Positions 34,301 through 44,008 of a stretch of DNA of 64,000 nt are shown here, piece after piece. The stretch lies in contig CM032230.1 in assembly GCA_019009955.1 (NCBI GenBank), forward strand, positions 5,280,001 to 5,344,000, written 5' to 3'. The stretch comes from Riptortus pedestris. Its lineage: Eukaryota > Arthropoda > Insecta > Hemiptera > Alydidae. Made by a program: the position numbers and the translations under genes. A model generated the notes under the pieces. The model did not search any database. It saw nothing but the letters and a program-made list of their open reading frames with translations, and had not been told where the DNA came from. Position 1 is the stretch's first letter, and every line of letters starts with the position of its first letter.

Positions 34301-35816
34301 CTAAATTCAATTCTCCTCTCCTTGTGGCTTCATGCAATGGGACCCAACCTTCTTGGGAACCCGCCCAGAGGTCAATGGGTTTCTCTATTGTTGAGACATT
34401 TTTCTTTACAGGAATGTACTTGAAACAGGATACTTCGTCACTAGGATCAAAAAGAATCGCATCACTATCGCGTATATCTATCGTATTATTACCTACAGCC
34501 TCAACAATAATTGGTCTAATGGCATTTGGATCTGCTCCAATTTCCAGAAGGAACTGCGCGGCTTCTTCAAATCCATTCTTGGTAGCTGTAATTAGCAATA
34601 TTGACTTCAGATTTTCTTCCACAGATGATTGCACATTGTTCTGGAGCAAAAACTTTATAATGTTTGATTGGGCTTCCAAATCCAATTGCTTATCGGAACT
34701 ATCTTCCTTCAAGGATAAAAATGCACTTTCACAAAGAGAATTCTCAGAAGTTTTCAATCCATTTTCTTTCCGGAACAGCTTATTATAAATATTAATCCCT
34801 TTCATTTCTAATTCTCTGACAATGGTTAAAATGCTGCCATGTTCGGCGACATGGATAGGGGTAAAACCTTGATCATTCTTAGTGTCCATCGGTACGCCAT
34901 TTTTGACAAGTAGTTCCACTACGCCAGGATTATTATGCCGAACTGCAATGTGTAATAAAGAGTCCCCAGAGCGAGTCCGAAGTTGGTAATTTGCATTATT
35001 TGTCATTAAATTCCGAACCAAATTATAATTATTGGTTTCTACTGCACGGAAAAGCGGAGTATAGCCATCTGTATCTTGTAAGTTTACATCTGAGCCGGCA
35101 TCAACTAACAATGTTGCCAAAACAGTTTGATTAGTCTTTGCCGCAAAATGTAGCAGAGTCTCATTTTGACTGTTTTTCATTCTAATCATTGTATCAGTGG
35201 GTTGTATAGAATCAAATACCTCACTTTTGATCAACGACTTCACTAAATCCCATTGGGAATTCCTCCAAGCGTCAAACAGATATTCTACCGCCGATGATTT
35301 CAAGCTAAACCCATTATTTAACATCCATCCACAAATTATAACATCACCTTTTGAACCAGCTTTTTGAAAAATGTTGTATTTGGTACTCAGTGTGAGAATA
35401 AATTGTAAAATGTGCGCTGGGATTTTTGTGAGCCCATTTTTCTCCTTGTTCGAAATGAATTTGACAGCAGAATAAATATATTCTGAAGATAATTTTATAT
35501 GGGAATCGAACCATCCATTGAACACTTTGTCCTGAGGCTTTATAATTGAAGAGGATATATCAAGAAGAAGGTTTGAGTAAGTAATGTCATCCGATGAAAG
35601 TGCGTGCAAGAGCTGAAGTAAGAAGTACTGCTGAGGGCTTATATTGGTCAGAAGTACTCCAGGCTTTATATTTGATGATTTGAGTGTGGACTCTAACGAT
35701 GATGTTATTTTCTGTTGAAATAATGAGCCCATAGCAGTAGACAGCACGTCCTGTGCTCTGAAGCCATCGAGGTTATTAGTAGTTCCTTCGTAAGTAAATA
35801 TTAGTTCTGCAGGATA
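31389..35816 (-). CDS. Gene B, giant coding exon: secreted ankyrin-repeat protein
   Basis: The exon starts at TAT after a minus-strand acceptor (TTGTTTTTGTTTCAG) and encodes 1475 residues plus TGA. With the signal-peptide exon at 38037-38105 the product is about 1498 residues. Residues about 24-239 are helical without ankyrin motifs. About 35 ankyrin repeats run from residue about 240 to the end. A linker between repeats 5 and 6 holds the acidic DPSDE and then a basic patch. From about repeat 22 the array alternates between KTPLFEAAHWGH and DTALHTAAAEGR, a 66-residue double unit. The last repeat stops after its second helix. The N-terminal region and repeat order match gene A one to one. Latrotoxin-like in layout, but function is not shown. 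Confidence 0.9.
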   Translation of the reverse strand, partial: YPAELIFTYEGTTNNLDGFRAQDVLSTAMGSLFQQKITSSLESTLKSSNIKPGVLLTNISPQQYFLLQLLHALSSDDITYSNLLLDISSSIIKPQDKVFNGWFDSHIKLSSEYIYSAVKFISNKEKNGLTKIPAHILQFILTLSTKYNIFQKAGSKGDVIICGWMLNNGFSLKSSAVEYLFDAWRNSQWDLVKSLIKSEVFDSIQPTDTMIRMKNSQNETLLHFAAKTNQTVLATLLVDAGSDVNLQDTDGYTPLFRAVETNNYNLVRNLMTNNANYQLRTRSGDSLLHIAVRHNNPGVVELLVKNGVPMDTKNDQGFTPIHVAEHGSILTIVRELEMKGINIYNKLFRKENGLKTSENSLCESAFLSLKEDSSDKQLDLEAQSNIIKFLLQNNVQSSVEENLKSILLITATKNGFEEAAQFLLEIGADPNAIRPIIVEAVGNNTIDIRDSDAILFDPSDEVSCFKYIPVKKNVSTIEKPIDLWAGSQEGWVPLHEATRRGELNLVKLLINNRANVNAVTKDGTTPAHIAASKGHLPVLKVLFDNGANISVTNRDGKTPLYEAAFYGHLEILKYLLEKGVHLDVIANGGWSPLHAAAAQGHKRIVKYLIEQGKVDVNVKNNDGQTPLYLAAYNGHGDVIWELIDRGAEVKIKSKNGLTALHGAAARGHNNVVRILIEKGTNVNSVTDDGKTPLFEAAYWGQTEVIANLITRGANIDERNAIGMTPLHAAAGMGRVDAVNLLVQEGATVDIKTFEGETPLYVAAYNGQDEIVKLLSKKGAELSARNKEGSSALHAAAGQGHIPVVEFLLSKDANINARNVENKTPLFEAAYHGQYCIILILLSRGADIGIMAAGGLSPLHAAAETGHNAIVNLLIDKGVDVNIKSTDNKTPLYEAARNGHEKVVNNLIKKGADIKAKTKVGWEAIHTASSEGKYLVVLTLLENGADVNAIGEDERTPLYEASKFGHEDIVKRLIQEGADISAVTKKLKWSALHAASANGKLGVVNLLLEKGVSEGVVNAEGKTPLFEAAHWGHIEIVKLLLEKGANINAVTSSGDTALHTAASEGRASVVNYLLDKGLSIDIVNNENKTALFEAAHFGHSNVVRLLVDRKADINAKAIRGDTALHTAAAEGRVPVIILLLDEGQYVDTRNDEAKTPLFEAAHWGHLDAVKVLVGRKADINARTTRGDTALHTAAAEGKTSVVNFFLKKGKNPNVKNGEDKTPLFEAAHWGHLETVKLLLSKGGRVDAKSIRGDTALHTAAAEGRIQVVEYLLDKHPDMINIKNAEKKTPLFEAAYWGRLEVVKALVERRAELQERAIRGDTALHAAAAAGKASVVGYFIDTQRININQRNDENKTPLYEAATWGQLEVVILLVEKGADINARSTMGNTALHSAAAEDRLQVVRYLLTKTKNVNPRNDADETPLFKAAQNGHLEMVKLLLQNDADLNAKATGGETALHIASSAGHVPVVQFLLDYPA

Positions 35817-36499
35817 CTGAAACAAAAACAAACAAACAATCGATTAATAGACATTGCCTTGGTAAATAATTAAAACAATTACATAATACATACATTAGTA
35901 CAAGCACACACATACATATCAGTGTCTGTAAGTTCATCTACACCAGTAGTAAATTAGAAATTACCTATCTGGAACACTATTAATTGTAGTGAATCTGAGA
36001 TTTCGTTACAAGTACCAGTCATAAATTACCATATATTTTATAATTTGAGTAATGCCAGCACAAAGCTCTGTTAGATTATTATTTATGAGTACCTATTTAA
36101 ATATAGAGTGTTGTACCTGTAATTTAAAATTTTATCCAATTATGAGTTGTTCCATGTGTTCTGACATTTTGGTAGGTAACGGCATTCGATTTTTATAACC
36201 TTCTCTGCTCTTGAAGCTACCACGTGAACTATAAGCCTATTTGAATTGGAATCGAAATACCTGCTGCATATGAGATGTCTAGTGACTCAATTACTCAAAG
36301 AAAGGAACCTAAGAATAGGAAGGGGCAGGAGTTTACACAGGTACAATACTAAAACAAAGCAAATATCTGGGGTAAATGATCAAAATACAAATGCACATGA
36401 AAGTCCGTCACTCAGGGTTTGCGTTTTAGAAAAAAAAAATTGATTTTTTTCACTCTCCTATATTTGTGGCGTGGGTTTTTTATTTGTGTACTTATGATT

Positions 36500-36536
<37 letters not shown>

Positions 36537-37094
36537 CATTATGCGCAAAATATGTTTACATCTCCCATCTCCGTGTTCAGGTCATATACCTGAATATTTG
36601 GCAACTAAAGCGAACTTATAGATTTTTTTAGCCCTGAAGGTTAAAAAGAAAATAATCATTTCTAGATCAACCCTTATGCACTGTTGAAAATATCGTGTAC
36701 AACATTAATCATAATCATGGATTGCATTTATAGATATTAATAACCATTACTGAGGTAGCTTGCCTAGGGAAATATTTAGGCAGAATAATGAGTGTGGCTG
36801 TTATTAAAATGCAAGGTTGTCTGAGTTTTTATTTTTACTGAGGTTGTTTGCAGCTTTTTGGACAATCGATGAACTATTGCTGAGTTAGTCAGGCTGAACG
36901 TGGTGAAGTGGTTACTATTCAATCCCTTTCGTCGTTCAAAACATTCTTGGTCACAAATATCATATTAGTGGATAACATTTTTATGTTATGAACTAATTAA
37001 TATTCACAATTTCTATTCCCAAAAGCAGAACCAAACCTGTGAAATATAACTATTTTATGTATTTAATAGCTATTCTTAAACTATATCCCTTTCC
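35817..37094 (-). other. Intron 2 of gene B, 3' part
   Basis: Begins with the acceptor at 35817-35819. Apart from a (GT)n microsatellite at about 36501-36532 and a worn HINE-like 5' tip at 36395-36425 (GTCCGTCACTCAGGGTTTGC), nothing is recognised. The intron runs 35817-38036 (2220 bp). Confidence 0.6.
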
Positions 37095-37820
37095 CACCAA
37101 CAACCGTTGGTGCCGTTAACGTTTTTTTGACTCCTGTTATGATATTCAGCGTTTATCTCGTTTTTACTTCGTATATGAAATACATTTACATAACTAATGT
37201 TCCTATAAATAATAAACTAAATAACGTTGGTTATGTGTACCTCTGCGGAAAAACCAATAGAAAATGAAATCTGGCGAAATTTCATTTCAGGCCTTCCTTA
37301 TAACCCCCACTCCTGTTCTTTTATAATAATGTTCTTATAGCTTATAATCAGGAATACTAACCCACTTACAGAGTTTCGCTGAGTTCCGTTTAGTCGTTTG
37401 TGCCCGATAAAATTGTTGACTCCCGCTATAGTTTTTAGAGTGTATCTCATTTATACTTCGTTATACGACAAAAGTATATATAACAAATGCTGTTTTAAAT
37501 ATTAAAATAAACAACTTTTGTTATGTGCATATTCCGAAAAAACAATATGAAACGAAATATCGCTATTTTTATTTTAAGGCCTCCCTTATAACCCCCAATC
37601 CTGGTCATCTCAGAGAATATTAGTTGGGTTAATAGTAATATACCTACAAAGTTCCATAAAATTATGAACAGTTGTTTAAGTGTGAAAAGCTAACAAACAG
37701 ACGCCAAAGGCACAAATCGCAGATATCGTGTCTATGGCATGTGAAACGAAAAAGTATTGTGTAATTTCAATAAAAAAAGTTTATTTACAGACAGACGTTA
37801 CAATTTCATATATATATATC
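37095..37820 (-). mobile_element. Helitron fragment in intron 2 of gene B
   Basis: Minus-oriented copy of the family at 2435-3806. Its 5' end is at right (CAGACAGACGTTACAATTTC then TA repeats). Two to three internal repeats of roughly 300 bp contain CCTTATAACCCCCA. The hairpin-CTAG 3' end is missing. Confidence 0.75.
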
Positions 37821-38036
37821 ACTGTGCCATAAAATCGTTCAAGGGTTGTAGTCTATTGTAAACATATGGTGAATAAATGAGTTTATTATTAATTTGAAAA
37901 AATATTGGGTGAATCATTCATTATTTTTCAGGTATTAATCACTCTGTATATTATAATCACCGTATACATAGATATTTCTCTATAACTACTGGAGGAAAAT
38001 CTACAGATACAAATGGCACATTGTAAATCCACTCAC

Positions 38037-38105
38037 CGCATAAATGGAATGGAAAATAATTGCTGTAACTGCAATGGTGAAGTACATATTCCCGCAACCT
38101 GCCAT
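38037..38105 (-). CDS. Gene B, signal-peptide exon
   Basis: On the minus strand a TTACAG acceptor (38121-38126) is followed by an 84-bp exon (38037-38120) ending at the donor GTGAGT (38031-38036). The ATG at 38105 opens 23 codons. MAGCGN is followed by a hydrophobic core (MYFTIAVTAIIF) and HSIYA, a good signal-peptidase site. The join to the giant exon is phase 0 and places Tyr-Pro-Ala-Glu directly after it. Spliced to the first exon at 45876, the frame meets an in-frame TAG upstream of this ATG, which supports the start. Length, phase and cleavage position are identical to the gene A exon although the residues differ. Confidence 0.8.
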
Positions 38106-38194
38106 GAGTTGCTCCAGCACCTGTAATCATTCCAATATGGAGTCATTATTCATTTTCAAAAAAATTATTCATTTACAATCTAGATTAAAGAAAA

Positions 38195-38628
38195 GTTCGT
38201 CACGCAGGGGCTGCGTAAACTAAGCAGATTTCCCACGTGAAGTTTTACAATAGAGAAATTTCACGAGAGCCGAGCAGTTAATGAAACGGCCGAACTAGCT
38301 TTTGGCGGGAAAGACACTTCGTCCGTTAGCCGCCCAGATTTAATAAAAATGCCAATATCTCGGTTAATATTCAAGATAGAGAATAAATGTATATAACAAT
38401 ATTTATATTAAATTTTATTTGTAATAAGATTGACTCTGTAATATCTTTCGATCTGACGAATAGTAACGGAGATATTTCGAACATTCGAAAATCCTTCCCT
38501 CTAAACCCCCCCTCCCCCTGGTCCGATTTCAGCCGTTAACGAACTCGATCTTTCTTTTTACATAAAACGACAAAATATCGAGTTTGGTAAAGATCAAACA
38601 AATATTGCGACCGCTAGAGCGGTAACAG

Positions 38629-38701
<73 letters not shown>

Positions 38702-38828
38702 GTTTTGAACGGACCTCATTTTCGTCATCTCCTGGGTAGGATCGATGGACATTTGAAGAAAAATTTCGAAAATCGCGTCATTAGTACAACCTCAATAGCT
38801 GATTTCCCTTAAAGGAAATCTGCTAAAA
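38195..38828 (+). mobile_element. HINE-like element in intron 1 of gene B
   Basis: 5' GTTCGTCACGCAGGGGCTGC, (TA)n at about 38634-38697, 3' hairpin with one change (GATTTCCCTTAAAGGAAATC) then TGCTAAAA. Complete, about 634 bp, short variant. Confidence 0.85.
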
Positions 38829-38918
38829 CACCATACTCTTACACTAGCTATTCCTGATTACTAAATGGATATCAAAATCCACAGAAAGTATTTCGCTTGA
38901 ACGTTCAAGGTAAAACAT

Positions 38919-39495
38919 TGTTAAGTTTATTACAAAATCAATAATAAACGTTGTTTATTTGAGTTCGTTTGGATTGCAAAATTAAACACACACAAGCTTC
39001 AGAGATTTTATCACTGCACAATTTATTTAACAATGCACTACACACTTGGTTAATTATTCTTAACTACTACTCACAGTCTGCACTGATAGCTTCACTGTTC
39101 TTATTATTACACAGTCCAATAACTCACTCACGATCACTGAAGTTCACAAAAACACGGCACTGCACTGTCCTTTACTTAAACACGGCACTATACTGTTCTT
39201 TTCATAAAATCGGCACTAGGCAGTTCTTCACATAAAACACTTTACCGCACTGCAACTTAGACACTGTTCACTGAAGCTGTACTGAACGCACTGTTGATCA
39301 CTTGAAGAGAGCTGAGAACAAACTCACTCTCGGGGCGGGCTGAGCTCATTTATAGCTCGTCGGCTTACATCAAAGGAGACGTGTCCAGAAGTATTGCCGA
39401 GAACGATCTAGACCATCCGTCAGCTCCTTTGATCTACTTCGTACTTCTTAAAGATTAACTCTGTTTAATATTTCATATATGCAGTTTTCTCAACA
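38919..39495 (-). mobile_element. Solo or terminal LTR of a gypsy-type element
   Basis: 577 bp bounded by TGTT and AACA. On the minus strand it starts TGTTGAGAAAACTGCATATA, has a CTATAAATG TATA-like box followed by repeated ACAGTGCAGTGCCGTG-type phrases, and ends AATAAACTTAACA. It is related to the LTR at 51927-52554. No matching target duplication is seen (ACAT against ATAT), so it may be the end of a truncated element. It lies in intron 1 of gene B in the gene's orientation. Confidence 0.7.
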
Positions 39496-39986
39496 ATATT
39501 TTGGACCCCCGAAATTCGACGATTGCCATCATTGGTGGGGGGACCACTAAAAATCAGATATGGGCACAACATGATTTCCTTGTTAGTCCTATTACATTAA
39601 ATAAACAGAATGTTTAGTCGGAATTACAGGTAAAATGATTTCATTTGAACATAATATTGGATATCTTGGTTCCAATGTTTCGGATCAGAAAGTGTCATAG
39701 CACATAATTAATAGATCTTTTTATGATAAACAACAGCAGTCCTTAAAAATTTATAGCAGTTTCTCCTAAGGTAAATCAGCTATTGTAGTCAGTAAGCAAT
39801 TTTCGAAAAATGTCCTTAAATTTCTATTCATGCTGCCTAGTAGACGAACAAAATGAAGTCGTTCAAAATTACATATATATGTGACTATGTGTATATGGAA
39901 GGGGTATACCGAAATCATGAATATAATAACATTTATAGGTAATTACATTTGCATATATATCGAGTTTGGTAAAGATTAAACCAAAA
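39496..39986. other. Flank with a worn HINE-like 3' end
   Basis: 39500-39560 may be residual internal sequence of the LTR element (GGACCCCCGAAATTCGACGA). 39755-39870 is a decayed minus-oriented HINE-like 3' end (TAAATCAGCTATTGTAGTCA). The rest is unassigned. Confidence 0.45.
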
Positions 39987-40362
39987 GTCCGTCACGCAGG
40001 GGCTGCGTAAACTAAGCAGATTTCCCACGTGAAGCTATACAATAGAGAAATCTCTATACGAGAGCCGAACAGTTACGGCCGAACTAGCTTTTGGCGGGAA
40101 ACGTTCGTTAGCGGCCCAGATTTAATAAAAATGCAAATATCTCGGTTAATATTCAAGATAGAGAATAAATGTATAGAATAATATTTATAGTAAATTTAAT
40201 TTGCAATAAGATTGGTTCTATACAATTATTTTACCTAAACCCCCCTCCCCCCTGCTCCGATTTCATCCGTTAACGAACTAGATTTTTCATTTTACATAAA
40301 ACGACTAAATATCGAGTTTGGTAACGATTAAACCATTATTGCGACCGCTAGAGCGGTAACAG

Positions 40363-40434
<72 letters not shown>

Positions 40435-40466
40435 CTGTTACCTCTCTTAAAGGAAATCTGCTAAAA
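39987..40466 (+). mobile_element. HINE-like element with internal deletion
   Basis: 5' GTCCGTCACGCAGGGGCTGC, long (TA)n at about 40368-40431. After the array an inverted TTTGTCTGTTACC piece leads straight to a hairpin remnant (CTCTTAAAGGAAATCTGCTA). The GGTCCGTTCA to GTACTCATGA block is lost. Confidence 0.75.
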
Positions 40467-40848
40467 TTACGAAAAAATAAACGATCGCTAGAGCGGTAAC
40501 AGATAAATAAATAAATATATATATATATAATTTTGGACGGGCCTCATTTTCGTCATTTTATTATATCTTATATATACTTACAGACACTTGCTCTAAAACT
40601 GAAAAGAATTTAAAATAGAAGTAAAACGCCGAAAAAATAATTGGCCTGTTGAGGAAAAACGTCAATATAATACACAATTAAAACAATATACTGAACAAGT
40701 ATATAACTGTATGAATTATTTAAAATTCCACTTTCTGTTAATTTAATTACTTAATTCATCATTGAAACCTACATTTATTTTTCTTTCTATTTTTTTCTGT
40801 TGTAAATTATTTTCCGGAAGGGTTACTTCTGGAAGGAAATAAATTATA

Positions 40849-40860
<12 letters not shown>
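40467..40860. other. HINE-like scrap and unassigned sequence
   Basis: 40485-40560 is another piece of the family (CGCTAGAGCGGTAACAGATA, (TA)n, GGGCCTCATTTTCGTCAT). 40570-40850 is AT-rich without recognisable content. Confidence 0.45.
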
Positions 40861-40895
<35 letters not shown>

Positions 40896-41230
40896 ACCGC
40901 TCTTGCAGTCGGAGTTTTTGTTTAATCGATACCAATCTCGATTTTTAAAAGTTTATGGGTGAAATCCGACCAGAGAGGGGTTTCAAAATATAAATGTTCT
41001 ATAAATGTTAAGCACATGTTTATTCTATATTCAGTATTAGCCGAGATATTTCCATATTTTAGTTTTCAGCCTTCAGTTAACCCACAAACCTACTCATGTC
41101 ATATTAACAATAAGCTGTAATACTATGAACCATTTCATTCCAAGGTTAAATACCAACTATGGTTTTACTCAACTTTTACTTTGTGAGAAACATGCAAAAA
41201 CGTTATGTGATGTCGTCATGAATTAACCGT
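40861..41230 (-). mobile_element. HINE-like partial copy
   Basis: Starts at (TA)n, then CCGCTCTTGCAGTCGGAGTT and the GTGAAATCCGACCAGAG, GAGATATTTCCATATTTTAG and long-variant blocks. It breaks off near 41230 at the edge of the hAT remnant. Confidence 0.6.
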
Positions 41231-41296
41231 TTTCGTTAACATTAATGATTAAATTTATAAATTGGAGGAAATCTGACACAGAATATTGATGGTCTT

Positions 41297-41790
41297 CATC
41301 AGCTGTGGCCAACCTTTGACATGTTGCGGACCAACCTTTAGCATGCAAATACATTCGTGGGCCGCTTTTAAAAGTAGTGCATTTTATAGTAGTGTTCATA
41401 ATTTTCAATGATATATATCAGACATGAAATTATAACGACAATGTAATTATACTACTATTTATTTTAATTGCAAAGTTAAATGAAAAAAATAGGTACAATA
41501 TTATAATTAAATCGAAAAATTTAGAATTATTACCAAACAACAAAAGTTAAATAGCGACACCGAAACCAATGAGCTTGAATTTGGGAAACTAATCCATCGA
41601 TTTTTGGATTAATTCCATTGATACAAAGAAGAAATGAATTTTCCAAATTATCGTCAGCCAGCCTCATACGATGTTTTGATTTATTAACATTCATCATTGA
41701 AAAGAACTGTTCGCATTTATAAGTACTGCCAAACCGCACAAATCTCTCCTCGTCTTCCTCATTTGGAGTAAGTAGTGTAATATTTCGGTT
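41297..41790 (-). pseudogene. hAT transposase C-terminus and 3' end
   Basis: The minus-strand frame reads FGSTYKCEQFFSMMNVNKSK then HRMRLADDNLENSF, the C-terminal dimerisation segment of hAT transposases related to ZBED5/GTF2IRD2. The non-coding end at 41297-41370 (GGTTGGCCACAGCTG on the minus strand, GGGCCGC on the plus) looks like the hAT terminus. Only this part survives here. An N-terminal hAT piece lies at 47395-47880 on the same strand. Confidence 0.65.
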
Positions 41791-41839
41791 TAATTGGGTT
41801 TTTCAAAATGTCTAGCGGGCCGGTGGTTAATCCACACAT

Positions 41840-41990
41840 GGTTTAGAAAGGGGGAAAATTCAAAATATCTCCGTTATAATGAGCCGGATGGAATAGTATT
41901 ATAGAACCAATCCTGTTAAACTACAGATTCTCTACAATTGCTGTTCTATTCATTTTTTCGTGACTCAAGTATTAAGCGATTTATCTGTAC
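41840..41990 (-). mobile_element. HINE-like middle fragment
   Basis: Contains GAAAATTCAAAATATCTCCG and TATAGAACCAATCCTGTTAA, matching the middle of the family in minus orientation. It ends where the next copy starts. Confidence 0.55.
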
Positions 41991-42124
41991 TTTTAGCAGA
42001 TTTCCCTCAAGGGAAATCAGCTATTCAGGTCGAGCTCATGACACGAGTTTCGAAATATTTCTTCAAATGTCCATCGATCCTACCCAGGAGATGACGAAAA
42101 TGAGGTCCGTTCAAATTATATATA

Positions 42125-44008
42125 CAGGGTGTCCCCAAACCAAACGGCCAAACTTTAGGGATCGATAGAGGATCGAAAAACTAAAACAAAAAATCCTTAG
42201 GCATATGCCTCGTTTTCGAGAAAATCACAAAAAACTAAAAATAGTTGTGCAAAAACTAGTTAAGGCCAATGGAAGAGCGGATTTTATTCCTTGAATGAAT
42301 TTTAGCAATAAATGTTATTCCAATACAATTATTGTATTCTAATCTTATACTAACAGAAAGGTAATTGAAAAAAAATTATTTTTTATTAAGAAAAAATAAT
42401 AAATACTTTTTTATTCAAATATTCATAGTATAAAAAAAATTACCTATTTAAAGTAGATAACATTATGAACAATAACTGAAGATTAAAACATAAAAAAAGA
42501 TTAAAAATTTAAAAAATTAATAAAATAATTAAATATTCTTACTTGGAAAACATAAATGTTTCAGTTTTTTATATGGGTCTACCTTAGTGGCAAAAAACCC
42601 TGAAAATGTTTTACCTTCTCTAAAATTACATCGTTAATTTCTAAAGCGTCAACGTAAATGTTGTTCGAAGTGCTGGCCTCTCGCTGCAATACACGCATCA
42701 CATCGCGTACTCACAGATCGCACTGCATCTAAACATTGTTCTGCGGTGAGCTGGTTGCAAACCATTCTGATGCGCTCGATGAGGTCATCCCTTGTGCGGA
42801 CGGGCTCTCGGTAGACATTTTCTTTCACGTATCCCCACACGAAGAAATCTAGTGGCGTGAGGTCCGGAGACTGGGGAGGCCAAGGCACCGGCCCACCTCG
42901 TCCTATCCAGCTACCTGGGTAGTTGATGTCCAACCAGTCTCGTACGGCCCTTCCGTAATGTGCAGGACAACCATCGAGTTGAAACCAGCTCTCAAGCCTT
43001 GTTTCCAAAGGGATATCTTCCAAAAGTGCCCGTAAGTCATTCTCCAGGAATAGATGATAACTTTCAGCGTGAAGTCGAGCAGGTAAAAATACGGGACCTA
43101 TTATGCGATTATAACAAAGACCGACCCACACGTTTACAGAAAACTCATGCTGGTAGTGAAATTCTCTAACAGCGCGGGGATTTTCATGTGCCCAAAGGTG
43201 GTAGTTTCTTTGATTGAATATGCCCGCACGTGTAAAAGTCGCCTCGTCCGTCCAGATTACTTTCGAACTTAAGTTTACATCGTTTTGCAATTGTTCTTTG
43301 TACCAATTACAAAAATTTAATCGGCGGGGATAATCAGCGGGTATTAAATTTTGTACCTTTTGTACATGGTAAGCATGCCTGCGGTCAGCCCTTAATGTGC
43401 GCCAAATGGTTGTCTTTGGTATGCTTAGAACTGAAGCAGCTCTCCGGACGCTTGTGCCAGGGTTGGTATTGAAGTGCCTCAGTATCCTCTCCCTCCGCCT
43501 CAGGTCGGCTTCCATCGGAGCCTGCATACGGTTTCCACGACGATTAAATGAGAAGGACCCAGTCTCTCGAAGCCTTCTGAAAGTGCTGGTAAAAACACCT
43601 CTGTGTGGGGTTTCTCGGTCAGGAAACCGTCTGCGATATTCCCGAACTGCCTGACGTGCATTGCCATCACAGAATCCGTAGACGTAGACTATGTCCGCGT
43701 ATTCAGCGTTGGTAAATCTAGCCTCAACCTAGACGTTTTATTGATAAGGAAAGCGTGAGAATATTTATGTTTTCTAAATTTACTCCTCGTAAATTAAAAA
43801 ATTAAGCTTACTCAAAAAGCCAATAGTTTTTTGTAATTTAAATACATTATTAAAAAAAAAATACACTTTTTGCACAACTATTTTCAGTTTTTTGTGATTT
43901 TCTCAAAAACGAAGCGAAAACGAGCCATATGCCAGAGGACTTTTTTTCTTAGTTTTTCGATCCTCTATCGATCCCTGAAGTTTGGCCGTTTGGTTTGGGG
44001 ACACCCTG
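42125..44008 (-). mobile_element. DD41D (rosa-type) Tc1/mariner transposon, near intact
   Basis: 1884 bp bounded by long terminal inverted repeats beginning CAGGGTGTCCCCAAACCAAA. The two ends match over roughly 130 bp with few differences and are flanked by TA on each side (42123-42124, 44009-44010). The transposase lies inside on the minus strand. Long, nearly identical ends and an open transposase suggest a young insertion. Confidence 0.9.
42649..43728 (-). CDS. DD41D transposase, start codon lost
   Basis: Cuts and reinserts its own element at TA sites. The open frame runs from just after a TAG (43729-43731) to the stop at 42649, about 360 codons. The first ATG is at 43527, but conserved-looking helix-turn-helix sequence starts well before it (AEYADIVYVYGFCDGNARQA at about residues 10-30), so the native start is probably mutated. 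A second DNA-binding part contains SIPKTTIWRTL. Catalytic acidic residues: first Asp in WTDEATF, second in FQLDGCPAHYG, third in LTPLDFF. There are 41 residues between the second and third, the DD41D spacing of the rosa group. No internal stop is seen. It could still be silent through loss of the start. Confidence 0.85.
   Translation of the reverse strand, partial: VEARFTNAEYADIVYVYGFCDGNARQAVREYRRRFPDRETPHRGVFTSTFRRLRETGSFSFNRRGNRMQAPMEADLRRRERILRHFNTNPGTSVRRAASVLSIPKTTIWRTLRADRRHAYHVQKVQNLIPADYPRRLNFCNWYKEQLQNDVNLSSKVIWTDEATFTRAGIFNQRNYHLWAHENPRAVREFHYQHEFSVNVWVGLCYNRIIGPVFLPARLHAESYHLFLENDLRALLEDIPLETRLESWFQLDGCPAHYGRAVRDWLDINYPGSWIGRGGPVPWPPQSPDLTPLDFFVWGYVKENVYREPVRTRDDLIERIRMVCNQLTAEQCLDAVRSVSTRCDACIAARGQHFEQHLR

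Noticed and set aside
8150..35816. Bacterial (endosymbiont) origin of the ankyrin genes
   Set aside because: Wolbachia-like bacteria have many ankyrin genes, but these have consensus introns, a leader exon and repeat-filled eukaryotic surroundings. Very old transfer cannot be excluded, recent transfer is not supported.
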